Assembly (NCBI RefSeq): GCF_003144115.1
Contig: NW_020311998.1
Span: forward strand, 185,669 to 249,668
Direction of reading: 5' to 3'
DNA length: 64,000 bases
Source of the DNA: Tilletiopsis washingtonensis
Taxonomy: Eukaryota; Basidiomycota; Exobasidiomycetes; Entylomatales
Shown here: positions 25,977 to 37,618 of the stretch, piece after piece
Position numbering within the stretch: position 1 is the stretch's first letter
How the letters are laid out: every line of letters starts with the position of its first letter
Notes under the pieces: generated by a model
What the model saw: the letters and a program-made list of their open reading frames with translations, nothing else
Database searches by the model: none
What the model was told of the DNA's origin: nothing
Translations under genes and position numbers: made by a program

Positions 25977-28900
25977 CGCGGCGGCGGTGGTGGTGGTGCG
26001 GAGCACGCGGCAGGCGCGCGGCCGAGCACAGAGGGCCAGCCGGCGCGAAAAGGCAGGCCAGACGGAGCCAGAGGGGCGTCGGGCGGCTCAGAGGCGGAGC
26101 AGAGCGCGAAGGCGTCGGCGTGGCGCGGTGGGAAGAGTGCGGAAGGGTGCAGAGGGCGCGTGAGGTGCGAGAGAGCAGGCGCGTGAGGAGATGCGAGAGG
26201 TGAAGAGTGGAGTAGAGTGCGGTGAGGCGAGGTGAGGAGAGGTGTGCTGGGTGGAGAGAAGGAAGATCGGAGCGGGCTGCTGCTGATGCTGATGCGGAGG
26301 GCCGGGCGAGGAGGGCGGAAGGAGCCTGGCGGGTCGAGTCAGCGCTGCTGAGGCAGCGTGCAGCGGCGGCGGCAGCGAGGCGCATCTGATGTTGCGCGCG
26401 CTTGCGGCCGGCGGCGCCGCTCCCGCCGCGGCACGCACGCATCAGCGCAGCACGCAAGCACGGCGCGAAGGGGCGCCGGGCGCCGGGCAGAGCGGCCCTC
26501 GCCCTTTGCTGCTGCTGCTGATGCTGCAGCCAAGCCTGCCACGCGCCGCACCGCTGCCGCCGCTGCTGCGCCTTGCTCCCGCTGCGCACGCGGCGCGGTG
26601 ACACCGCCAGCCGGCAAGCGGCGTGCCTGGCGTGACGCTGCTGTGCTGCGCCCCATGCCAGAGGCGGCGCTGCAGCACGCAGATCCGCGGTGCAGCAGCA
26701 CGCACCGCGGACGCCCCTGGCCCGCCTGCTGCTGCTGCGCTCCACCGCGCCAAAAAAGTGACCCGCCGCCCTCGCCGCGCCTCGCTGACATCCCGGCACC
26801 CGCGCCGTCACGCACGCCATACGCGCTACAGAATCGCAGATCGCGCGCAGCCGTCGCGACAAAGAGGAGTGCAAGGAGGTCCCCGCGGGCGACCCGAGCG
26901 GCTGCGGTCACCGAGGCGCCCCAACAGCTCCCTTCACAACAAGAGGAGGTGGTGCGCAGAGCTGCCTGGACCGTGCTTTGCGGTGCGAACCACTCTACAC
27001 GGCGCTGGCCGCCGAGCAGTTTTATTGTCCAGGTACAGCGAGATCTCGAAGCGGCAGCTGGGCGTGTGTGATGCGTGATGTGTATGAGCGGCCGAGCCGG
27101 CGTCCGGTCGCCGCGTGCGCTCCTTGGCAGAGCACACCCCCACTCCGGCGGAGCACGCGCGGCGCCTGCGAGGCATCGCGGCAGGCGGCACACGCGACGG
27201 CAGCCACAACAAGGCGAAGGGGACGTCCATCAGCGCCGCCCAGCACGCGGCTGCGGCTCCCCGTGGCGCACGTCGCCCTGCCCACGACGTCACGGAGCAC
27301 GCCCAACGGCCGGCGCCGGCATGCGGCGCCGGCGCGAGCGTGCACGCTCCCCACTCGCGAGCAGGCGCCGACGTGGGTGATGCTGATGCGTGCGGCACGT
27401 TGAGTGAGAGGTGCGCCGTGGACAAGGACCAGCCCCACTCGCAGCCCCTGCGGCCTCGCTTGAAGCTCAGCACGCGGCGCGCGATGGAGCGCATCGCAGC
27501 GCAGCGCAGCGCAGCACAGCACAAGCCGCAGCGCAGCGTGCAGCGGCAGCAGGTGCACCGCTCGAGCTCGCTGCATGCTGCGGCTGTGCGGCCGGCACGC
27601 TGTGCCTGTCTCGCATTGCAACTGGCGGAGGAGACGTAGCGCACAAAGTGTATGTAGCAATCGCGGCGAAGGACAATCAGATGCAGGCGCCAGACGGCGA
27701 TGACTCGCGCGCGCTCGCGCTGCGGCCGCGTGCTCGACGATGAACCCACAGCGGCCACCTGGCATGCCATCGCCGCCGGCTGCCAGCATCTCACGGCAGG
27801 GGCCTGCGCTGGATGCTGCCAGCGCCCGCTGTCGCAGGGTGTTCGGCGAGAAACAGCCGCCGCCGACGTGGCGCCTGATGCGGCGCGAGATGATGGCATC
27901 ATGATGGCGCTGCCACGGCCCAGCGCGGACGTCGTCGGCGCTTGTCGGGCTCCGGCTACCGCAGCGCCTGCGTGTGCCGAAGCGCCGGCCGACGACGACG
28001 AGGTGGCTGCTTGCTGCCGAGCCTCGAGTGGCTGGCGCCGCATCGCATCCGGCGGCGCAACGCCGTCGCGCTGCCTTCCTTTTGCACCCCGATCTGCGTC
28101 GTCTGCTGCAGATCGGCGCCGCCGCAGGGATCTCTGCGCGCGCGCGTGGGCGGCTCGTCAGTCGTCAGCATCTGCGACCTTCTTTGCACCTCCACTCGGC
28201 TTCCATCGCACAGCGCTCCTACCGCCAGGGCCCGCCCCCTTTCACAAAATGGCCCGAGAGGCGCTCTGCCGACGCTGCAACTTTTTTCGCTCGCTCTCTG
28301 CGCTCCGGCGGCGTCGTCTGCGGCACGCTGGCGCACCTGCTCCACCTCGCGCTCGATGTCGGGCACGTTGTCGCGCGTCGTCGTCGGAGCGAGCACCGCC
28401 TCCGGAGCGGAGCAGCAGCGGCACAGCAGAGCGCAGCTGCAACCGGCAGGGTCCAAGTTGGCGCCCCCCGAAGCCTCTTCCTCTCTGCGTGTGGGTCCTC
28501 CGCGCCTCCCAGCCGCCCAGCCCGGCATCGCTTTGCAATTGAGCGCACGGCATGAAGTGATGCACCGATGCATCCGAGGCTGGGCACCCGAATGCCGGGA
28601 CACGGCTGCACACGTGGCACCCTGGCGGTCGCTCCCGGCTCCGGAGTGGAGGAGCGAGGCGACGCAAGGGCAGGCAGCCTTGCCTTGATTTTGCCTTTCT
28701 GCTCGCTTGATCACGAGAAACACCTTCTCGCGCAGGCCCTCGTGCTGTGAGCTTGGTCCTTCGTGCAGAGCGCCTCTCTGCCGCTGCGGGCCTAGCCACG
28801 CTGGCGTTGCAGCGCGCCGCCGCGGGGAGCGAGGCGCCGCTTTCTTCTGGCCTCGGACCTCCGTGCAGCGGCCAAGCGCAGCCTCGACGGCTGTGTGTGT

Positions 28901-29492
28901 GTGACTTCTTCTCAGCGAGGAGCTCGCGACGTGCGAACTTGATGGACAAGCAGATCCTCCGTGCGCTAGAGAGAAAACTCTCCGGCTCGGGCGAGGACAA
29001 GGAGAGGCACGTGCTGGCTGCGCAGAAAAGTCGCACGCAGCGCGGGAGCATGCTATGCTGCGCACTCCACCGCGCGCCAGCCGCACGTTCTCTCGCCGCA
29101 AGGCGGGCGCCGCCCCGGTGCAGCCGCTGCAGCGTCCCGACGCAGCCGCTGCAGGCTCAGCGGCAGCATGCAGGTGTGGTCGGGGAGCTGGGCACGCTCA
29201 TGGCTGTGCTGCGGCTGTGCAACAAGGGAGGCGCACACGTGGCGGACAACGAGGTTCGCGGGAGCACGCTCTCAGGGGTCGGTCCAATCCATCACTCTTC
29301 ATGCCGCGTCCTAGCGCAATCACTTCGTGCAAGCATCAAGAGGCGCCGAGCGCGCATGACATGGGTCAAGAAGGTGTGCCTATGGTACAGCAAAAGGTCC
29401 AGAGAGAGCCGTGACGCAGTCGTGAAGGAAGCTGGAGGTGTTCGTGAGAATCATGACGCGCGGCCACTGGGCCGGCCAGGGCCGCAAGACGG
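25977..29492. other. 3.5 kb region with no supported gene
   Basis: Upstream of the RS-rich gene (start 25976, -) and downstream of KAR9 (stop 29493, -). Long frames on both strands overlap one another and are rich in Ala, Arg, Ser and Cys, as expected by chance in this composition. One minus-strand patch at about 28300-28390 (DNVPDIEREVEQVRQRAA) looks coding, but no start, splice sites or homolog were found around it. Much of the rest is probably promoter and leader. Confidence 0.45.
27492..27540. repeat. GCAGC simple repeat
   Basis: Imperfect run of GCAGC pentamers (with CACAGC variants) inside the large intergenic region. Confidence 0.6.
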
Positions 29493-32400
29493 TCATCGTG
29501 CCGACTTGGGCAGCGGCGGCGCAGCGGATGTCCGGCGCACCCGCTCGCGCTGCGCTACCCAGGCAGCGGCGCCGGCAGCAGGGCTGCTCGGTGTGCTGCC
29601 TTCCGGCCGGCTCGAGCGTCGGGAGCGAGTGCTGGAAGCCGAGCGGGGCTGCGCCTGCAAGTGGGGATGGACGGAGGCGTCCTCGCGGCGCAGAAAGAGC
29701 GGGATCATCTGCTCTGGACTGCCCTCGCTGACGACGCGAGGCGAGGGAAAGATGATGCTGCCGGATGCCACGGGGCCCTGCGGCGTGCTCGGCAGCATCG
29801 GCGAGCGGTACGGGAAGGGATGCGCGGCCTTGCTAGGTGTGCGCTTGACGGAGGCGGTGGCGCTGGCTGCTGTGCCCACAGCTGAGCCTGTACGACGGCG
29901 CTCGGGTTGCTCAGAGGCCGGCATGTTGGGCGTGATGCTGCGTCGAAGGCTCGGCGTCGTGCTACGCGGAGCGCTTGGCGTCACGCTGCGACGTCCTCTG
30001 ACCAGCGTAGGCGTGCCGCTGCGACTCGGTCCGCTCGACGCTGAGCTGCGTCGGGCCGCGAGCGGCCGGAGAAAGGCGCTCTTTGCTGCCTCGGGCGAGA
30101 GACTCGCGTCCGATACTGCACTTGCACGACGTACGGGTGCGCTGCGCTGGGCCGGCACGGAGGCCGAATGCGCCAGCGACGCGCTGCTTAGCCAAGGCAG
30201 CGCACTGAGATCGGCCTGGCGTGGCGGGCTGAGCTCGCCTTGCGGCGAGAGCTCCGAGTAGTGGTGCTGGATGTAGCTGGGAAGCATGTCAGCCTCGCGC
30301 AAGAGAGACGCAGGTCCGCTGATGCTCACCTCGAGAGCTCCTGCCAGCCGCCGCCGATGCGGACCATGACGATGCGCGAGCGCAGGAAGCGGCAGAAGCA
30401 GAGACGCGGATCGCGATGGCCGACCCAGTACCGCCCGCTCTCGTCGTTCCACGTCTCGTTGGCACGCGTCTCGGCGCCTGGTGCCGCGTGCGAGATCTGC
30501 ACCGGCACCGGCAGCTGGTTGACGATGCGAGAGACGGCGACGTCCAGCCGGCTTTTCGGGTTGGGCTTGTAGGCGTTCGGCCGCTTGACGGGTGCCTTGC
30601 GCGGCGTGGTTCGTGAGGCGGTCCGCGAGGCAGTGCGTGAGTCTGACCGCGAATCCGAGCGTGAGTTGGAGCGGGACACGTCGGCAGAGGCGGTTTGCGA
30701 TGCAGTCGAAGGGGCTCGCACGGGCAGCTTGCTGCCTCGGGGCGTTGACAGGACGCTCGGCAGCCGTCGCTGCCCGAGATCGAGGCTGGCCTTCAACGGT
30801 GATGAGGTGGCAGTTCGTGAGCTCGGACGCTGCATTGTTGACGAGGAGCCTCGAGATTCGAGCGCTGTCGCCGCCATCACGCGAGGGGTCATCGGCGCGC
30901 GAAGCTTTGAGGCGCGAGGCGTGGCCTGGGTGGCGGCACCGGGCTTGCTGTCGGACACGACTCTACGAGCGGAGCGTTGGAGCTTCGTAGGCGCAGGCGA
31001 CAGCAGCGACACGGTGCTGCTGGTCGACATGTGCGACTTGAAGCGGTCCGGCACCGTGACCAGCTCCGGGTCTGTGTCCTTCGTCTGGTCGCCACTCTCT
31101 CCAAGCTCGCATGCAGAATCGGCCGCGTCTCGATCCGACAACGAGGAGCCGGCGGTCGACGGAAGAGAGCTGGTGGCCGATGCAGGCGAGTAGCAGACCT
31201 CCGGCTCCTCGTCCTGCCGGGCGAGCGGGTCGGGCGAAAGGAAGTCATGCGCCATCGCGCGTGTCTCATTGAAGAGCCGGTTGAGGTCCGACATCTTGTT
31301 GACGACGCGAATGTCGCTGGACACTGGATCAAGCGCAGCCGAGACGCACTCCATCAGCGGCTGCAGGAGTGCAAGTCGATCAACTACGGCCGACGTCGCA
31401 TCATGGCCGTTGCTTGAGCCGTCATCTGGAGTAGACGATGTCGCACCGTCGCGACTGGCATTTGCCGACTCGCTCGCGTCTAAAAGATCGACGAAGGTAC
31501 CCAGCTCGAGCTCGAGACGTGCAGCTTGCGAGGCGAAGACTGACAAGTGGCTGAACCGGCGCACCTTCGTGGCTCGCTGCGCAGAGGCCTGGCGCAGCTG
31601 CTCGACTTCCGGCCAGTCTTGCTGCACGGCTGGATACGCGAGCAGTGTCTCAACTGCGCGTTTCTGCGCCACCCACTTGGCCATGACTCCGTCTGCCTCG
31701 TCCGCAAAGGGCAGGAGAAGCATGCGCCGCTTCTGTGCAAGGCCGTCTGGAACAGTCTGCTCGTCGACGGCGTCAGGCTCAAATGACTGCAGCAGCAGCG
31801 TGACTTGCTGACGGACGTCGTCCTGTGCCAGAGCCTCGTTCTGACGTGCAGCATTCTTCGCGGAGCTGGTTGGTCCAAAGACATCCGACGAGCGCGTTGA
31901 CAGCGCCGCCTCGGAGTCGGAGGATGCGAGAAGGAGTGAGCCACTGGGTGGCGGCACCGGCGAGCTCGAGAGCGGTGACGACGGGAGTTGCTCTGGTGTG
32001 TCGATGACCTCGGCGGTCTCTGCGGCCTGTGCGATCTCCATCGCGGCCGCTGCAGCCGCAGCTGCTGCCGCGCGCTGGACGACCTGCTCTCCGAGCTGCG
32101 CCTCTTCTGCTTCTTGCCTCTCGCGTTCGAGTCTGTCAGCCTCGTGCGACACCGCGGCGTCCAGGGCTGCGGCGAATGCAGCAAAGAGAGCCTCCCGCTG
32201 GACGGCGAAGCGTGCCTCTCCTTCGCGAGCTGTCGCTGCGTCTTGACTCCCGGCGCCTGCGTCCAGGCTCAAGAGCTGCACTTCTCGCTGATCAAGCTCG
32301 AGCAGAGCCTGGCCGACCCGCTGCTCGACCTGTGCAATATCATCGCGGGCACTGTCGCGCGCTTGCTCAATGCTGGCCACAGAGTGACGCGTGCGCTCGT

Positions 32401-35380
32401 CGTTGAGGGCAGAGATGAGCAGCGTATGCGAGCCAACGACGCAGGCCTCGGCAGCTGCATAGCTCTGCTGCACGTTGAGCACCGCTTCCGCGAGCATGGC
32501 GCGAGCTTCGGCCAGTGCGGCAGCGCGCTGCCGCGCCTTGTGCTGGGCGTCGAATGCGCTGAGAGCGTCGCCGAACGAGCTCGCAAGCTCGGCATCGAGC
32601 TGGAGCAGCTGCGCCGCCCACGTGTTGCCTTGCGCTCTTACTTGATCGTCCTTTAAGGACATGATTCGCTGCGCGGTCGCGCTCTGTGTCAGGAGTGACT
32701 GCGCGTCCGTCGTCGTCGCGCCGTTCTCATGCTCTTCCAGGACTGCGATTTGCGGAGGAGGCCCAGTGAAGGGCAGAGAGGCCGGCAGACTCTCTGTGAA
32801 GAGCTGAGCGGCAGCTGCGAACTTGGCACGCTCGCTCTCGAGCTCAGCCGGGATCCTAGACGGCGAATCGGAGAGCAGCTCCGACGCCGCGTCGGCCTGG
32901 ACCAGTGCTTGAAGCTGCCGTTTGAGCGCAGCGCCGGACTGCGACAGCTCGTCGTGTCGCCGGGCCAGTGCAGCGAGACTGTCACGTTGGCGCTGCGAAG
33001 CGGCGAGCCATTTGAGCAAAGCGTCGCCATCAGACACGGCCGACCTGGACCGCTCGTGGATGCTTTGGAGCTCTTGCTGAACCGTTGATGTGTCTTGAGC
33101 GGTCTGGCGTCTTGCGAAGGCGTCGAGCATCGATGAGCCTTCCGTCAGGCGGGCTGACAGGGCAGTCAGGCGCTTCTGCTTCAAGCCTGCATCGCCACCT
33201 GGGCCTTGTCCAGACGCTTCCGGAACCCGAGGCTCGGGCGCATTTGCCTCAAGAAGTTCGGCGACGAGCCCTTCTGCGCCTCTCCGCACAGACTCCAGTG
33301 ACTGGGCGCAGCTGCGTGCTGCCTTGAGGGCTTCCATCGCGGCCGTCGCTCGGCCCACCTCGGCCGTCGCAGCCTGATGTGCTTTCCGGAAGCCAGAGAT
33401 GGCTTGATCGACATCGCGGCGGAACGTCGACTGTGCCAGACCTTCGCGGATGCAGGTCAGCACGCCCTTGGTGAGGCTGTCGACGCGAGCCAGCCCCGCC
33501 GCCTCGGTGCTCGCAAGCCGTGGCTTCAGACGCGGGAACCGTGCTGCGAAGAGATCGTGCGCAGATGGCTCGAGGCAGGCCGCTGCACTGAGATCTGGCG
33601 GCGAGCCGTCCTTGAGCTTGGACGGCGTGTCGGCTGGCCCGTCCGAGCCCGGCGAGGACTCCGACCAGCCTTCGCGCGCAAGACGCTCGATCTCGGCGCA
33701 GTCCTCCGACACTCCCGCGAGTTCGGTGCGCAGCCGCGCGACGTCCTGATACGCCTGCAAGGCGCGCATGTGGCGCTGCGAAGCCTGTACGGCCCGACGC
33801 ACGTGCTTGCCCGCAGAGCCGAGCTCCTTGGTGAGCAGAGACGCGAGGTTTGCGTTCAGCGAGGCTTGCTCGGGCCACAGCGCGTCGTTGCTGGGAAGCG
33901 TGATCGCTCGTCTGGATGTCACGCGCAGAGAAGCATGCGACGTGGACGGCTCCTGGAGGAAGACTTGCGCCGCCGGGCCGGCCAGCGTCTCCAGCTGCTC
34001 GACCAGCGTCGCTGCACGTCGCCCAAACGTCTCCGCTTGTGCTGCGTCCGGCTGCAGCACTTGTGCTGCATCGAGATCGGCCTGCAATGCTTTCGCTGCG
34101 GCGTTCAGGTCGCGCTGAGCGTTGTACAGCTCATCTGCCTGATGCCACTGCGACACGAGCTCGCGCAGAAAGAGGCCGCGGGCGGACATGGCAGACGCCA
34201 GATCCTCCAGTCGATCTTGCTCGTCGAGGAACTGCTCTGGCACCTGATGCTCTTCGATGATGCGGTCCAAAGCCTCGCCGGATCGCGGTACTGTCTCCTG
34301 CGCGAACGGGCGGATGCGTGCGTCTAGGCGTGCTGCCTCATGATCGAGGCGCTCGACCAGCCGCTGCCGCGAGACAGTGTCACGGCGGCGCGACGTGATC
34401 GGCGAGTCCGTCAGCGAGCCCGTGAGCGATCCCGCTAGCGAGCTCGTCAGCGAGCTGCCCGAGGGCGACTGCGACATCGAGGCGAGCGAGGAGGAGCTGT
34501 TGTGCGCCGACGACGCGCCCGGCATGCTGTGGTAGACAGCGGGTGACCAGCGGGCCTTCTGCGCGACAAAGTCGTCGATATCGTGCGCAAGCGTGCGGAA
34601 GGTGGTCCAGCAGGTGCGGCGATGGGCCTCCCAAGTGAGGCGAGCGCTCATCAGGTTCAGAGCGATGCGCCTGGAAGACAGCAGGTGGAGAAGCTTGTCC
34701 AGCGCAATGAGCGTGCCGAGCGCGACCTCGACGAGATCTGTGTCCTGCGCCGACATGTGGCGCTCCGAGGCAGCTGCGAATGAACAGATCAGAGTCTGCC
34801 AATGACATGCTCACGAGGGTGTCTGCATTTCGCAGCTCGTGGCTCCCGGCCGCACTCACCTTTGGACACCCGCCTGAGCCGCTCCATGTCTGCGACATTC
34901 CACTCCTCCGCCTGCTGCTCGATCTCATCCCGCTCCTCTATCCACGCATGCACCTGCTTCATCTGGCCATCGAGCGTGGCCCAGACTTCCTCGGCCGGTG
35001 CGCCCTCAGCGCTCTGGAAGTCTGCAAACGCAAGCGGGCGTGGCCGCTCTTCCAGCAGCTGCAGCAGGCACGTCTGTGAGCACGACGCTCGTGAGTGCCG
35101 TCGCACGCTACTCACTGCGATGTGCTTCTCGATGCGTTCCTGCGAAAGAGGCAATCGGCATTGAGCAGCGCTCCAGCGTGTCCCAACCCGCCGGACTCAC
35201 CTTGCCTGCGTTGAACTTGCTGATCTCGACGACATCCTCGCTGCTCAGCGTCTGGCTGGCACTGCGCTCGATGCCGCGATGCCCTTCCTCTCCAGCTGCG
35301 GATGCCTCCATCTCTGCGCCCTCGCCCGCTGGCTCGGCCATCGCAGGCGACACATCCTCTGGAGGTGGTGCGCCGTCCAT
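29493..35380 (-). CDS. KAR9: KAR9-like cortical/spindle-positioning protein with C-terminal GAR domain
   Basis: Large protein of 1,881 residues from exons 35201-35380, 35116-35139, 34860-35073, 30330-34773 and 29493-30276. The N-terminal region (VVEISKFNAGKERIEKHIA, then DMERLRRVSK and DLVEVALGTLIALDKLLHLL) and the long helical, coiled-coil-rich middle fit fungal KAR9-type proteins, which link microtubule plus ends to actin-based spindle positioning. Near residue 1610 is GRYWVGHRDPRLCFCRFLRS...VRIGGGWQELS, a GAS2-related (GAR) microtubule-binding domain. Its end is completed across the last intron (30277-30329) as SSYIQHHYSEL. A Ser/Arg/Pro-rich tail follows, with SxxP repeats likely to contact microtubules or EB proteins. 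Exon 2 is only 24 bases. The 42-bp second intron is a multiple of three with no stop and might be retained. The GAR domain is firm; the KAR9 name rests on the N-terminal pattern. Confidence 0.75.
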
Positions 35381-36019
35381 GCCTCACGCGGCCGCGTGCA
35401 CGAGGATGCTGGCGCTCACGCGCGCATGCGCAGGGCACGAGCGACGGCTGATGAGGTCGCAGGCTGGTGAGTGCTGGCGGCAGATGGCTGTGAGCGAGGT
35501 GCTGGATGCGTGGTGATGAGGGCGCGGTGGGTATGGATGAGAGGCGCAGGGGCCGCTGTGGAGCTGATGAGGGCGGCGCCGCAGGTTGGTGGAATAAGGC
35601 TCGCCCCAGAAGCACAGCCGCCTTCGCACGCCAAGCACGCATCACGGCTCCAGCGCCGCCGGGCCGTCACGCGTCACGCGTCTCGCACAGGGTCTCCGCC
35701 GGCGCTAGAAGCGGGCCGTTGGGCATGGCGCGCAGCAGTCAGAGTCGTCTCTGCTGCGGCAAGACGAGGACCAACACAGCACGACGGCGAGTAGCAGCGA
35801 GGCAATGGCATGGAAGCAAGCAGAGCTGCTCGCAAGATCTGTCGTCTTCACGGCTGCAGCTGCCACGCGGGCAGATCGTCAGAAGACAGGCGCAGTGCTT
35901 TATTTGCGAGACTCGTGGAACAACAGTGACGATGATGAAAGAGAATGGTCTCGGCTCTCGCCGAGATGCGACGAGATGCGCCTTTCTAAGAGCCCTGGCG
36001 GGCAGACGCCGACGAGGCG
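35381..36019. other. KAR9 promoter / PER1 3' flank
   Basis: 639 bp between the KAR9 start and the PER1 stop, both on the minus strand. It contains the 3' flank of PER1 and the upstream region of KAR9. Frames through it lack usable starts; no gene seen. Confidence 0.5.
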
Positions 36020-37618
36020 CTACACGACGCCCGAGCCGCTGCGCACGTGGAGCTCCTTTGCCTTTTCCACCTCGCGCTCGCTGTTGGTGCGCAGCGCCGC
36101 CAGGCGGTTGACGAGCTGCACGCCGACGGCGTGGCCGCTCTGCGTCGTCTGCACGGCGTACTGCCGGGCACGCTCGATGGCGACAGCGACGTGCGGCGCC
36201 ACGTCGAGCGCGGGGTCGCGCAGCCCCTCGCCGGCCCACCAGCCGCTCGAGACGCACTCGCGCGCATCCTCGACGAGCCAGTCGTACCACAGCGACGCGA
36301 TCGGCACCGTCGCGAGATGCCAGAGGGCGTGCGCATCGAGGGCGCGCATGATCGGCGGAAAGTCGAAGAGCTCGAGGCTCGTGGCCAGCACGAGCAGCCC
36401 GATAATGAGCTGCAGCTTACGCCGCGCAGCCCGCGACGTCGGCGCCGCCATGCCAGGCGAGATGACGGGCATCGGCGGCGAGCCGCCGCCGCCGATCTGG
36501 TTCGGCGGCCGGTCATCTATCCGCCGGCTCAGCGGCCGCACGTTGCCCGCAGGCCGTGCGGCAAAGACGGCAGGGTTGAACGAGTACACGAGCCACAGGA
36601 CGCTGTGCAGCGCGCCGACGAGAATGTTGGCCGTCATGTTGTACGAGTAGTCGAAGCGGCCGATGCTGAGGTAGAGAATGTGCAGGAAGAGCGCCACGCC
36701 GCACGTCCGCGCCAGCAGGGTGAAGCGCGGATGTGACGGGCCCCAGCGGAAGAGGCGGCAGAGCGAGAAGAAGCAGCCCGAGAGCACGGCAGCGCCGGCG
36801 GAGAAGTAGTCGAGGCGCTCGGTCCACGGCTTGTCGCGCGCGTGGAAGATGGCGGACCAGATCCAGGCGTTGCAGCTCACGAGCGCATGCAGCACGTAGA
36901 TGACCTTGAGCGGGAAGAGCTCGGGCAGCTCGGCGCGCAGACGCATCACGGCCAGCGCGTGCACGCGCAGGTTGAGCAGGCTGAACAGCACGCTGAGCGG
37001 CTCCTGCGCGCCCAGCACGCGGATGAAGACCCACTTGCCGTGATACTGCACCATCTGCTTCTGCACGGGCCGCAGCTGTGCCAGCCGGCTCTGCACCAGC
37101 TCCTCCACCTTGGCCACCTGCGCCGCCCGCGACATGCCGCCGCGCCCCTGCGAGCCGTCCTGCTCGGCGGCCTCGGCCAGCACGCGCACGGCCTCCTCGG
37201 CCTCCTCGCGGATGCGCTTGACGCGATCGTTGGCGTCGTTGGTGACGCGATGCGTGCAATGGTAACGGCAGTCGTCTTGGCATGTCCACCCGGTTGCACG
37301 CAGGATGAACGGCAGGTGTGTCGTCGCTGCCATGCCGTCGTCCCAGTTGGGGTTCGAGCTGCACTGGTCCTTGACGCACGACTCGACGCACTGCTGGTAC
37401 TCGGGCGAGCGGTCGCCCTGCGAGGCCGCCGCACCGGGCACGTGGGACGCAGCTAGGAGCGCACACAGCGCAGCCAGCATGAGAAGCGGGAAGGACGACT
37501 TGAAGCCGCGCCTTCGTGATGGCCGCGAGCGCGTGGCTCGTGGATGCAGCCGCGAGCTGGATGCCGCGGCCGCCTGGATCTTGGGCGCCTGAGCGCACGC
37601 AGGCGCTGGGCCGCTCAT
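36020..37618 (-). CDS. PER1: PER1/PGAP3-type GPI-anchor remodelling protein
   Basis: Multi-pass ER protein of the CREST superfamily that removes the sn-2 acyl chain of GPI anchors before export. Single exon, 532 residues, starting at MSGPAPACAQ. An Arg-rich N-terminal stretch precedes the hydrophobic signal SFPLLMLAALCALLAA. The Cys-rich lumenal domain has YQQCVESCVKDQC, CQDDCRYHC and THRVTNDA. The core contains QYHGKWVFIRVLG, then CNAWIWSAIFHARDKPWTER with the Ser/His/Asp set expected of CREST hydrolases, followed by several membrane segments (VALFLHILYL, IIGLLVLATSL). A linker of about 60 residues (GGGGSPPMPVISPG) interrupts the membrane part, and the last 70 residues are a hydrophilic extension. 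The protein is longer than yeast Per1 (357). Identification is secure. Confidence 0.93.
   Translation of the reverse strand: MSGPAPACAQAPKIQAAAASSSRLHPRATRSRPSRRRGFKSSFPLLMLAALCALLAASHVPGAAASQGDRSPEYQQCVESCVKDQCSSNPNWDDGMAATTHLPFILRATGWTCQDDCRYHCTHRVTNDANDRVKRIREEAEEAVRVLAEAAEQDGSQGRGGMSRAAQVAKVEELVQSRLAQLRPVQKQMVQYHGKWVFIRVLGAQEPLSVLFSLLNLRVHALAVMRLRAELPELFPLKVIYVLHALVSCNAWIWSAIFHARDKPWTERLDYFSAGAAVLSGCFFSLCRLFRWGPSHPRFTLLARTCGVALFLHILYLSIGRFDYSYNMTANILVGALHSVLWLVYSFNPAVFAARPAGNVRPLSRRIDDRPPNQIGGGGSPPMPVISPGMAAPTSRAARRKLQLIIGLLVLATSLELFDFPPIMRALDAHALWHLATVPIASLWYDWLVEDARECVSSGWWAGEGLRDPALDVAPHVAVAIERARQYAVQTTQSGHAVGVQLVNRLAALRTNSEREVEKAKELHVRSGSGVV

Noticed and set aside
26970-27010. Minus-strand GGTTCGCACC resembling a B box
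   Set aside because: It has a mismatch at an invariant position and no tRNA fold around it.
28747-30261. 504-codon plus-strand frame
   Set aside because: Mostly the antisense shadow of the last KAR9 exon; it has no recognisable domain.
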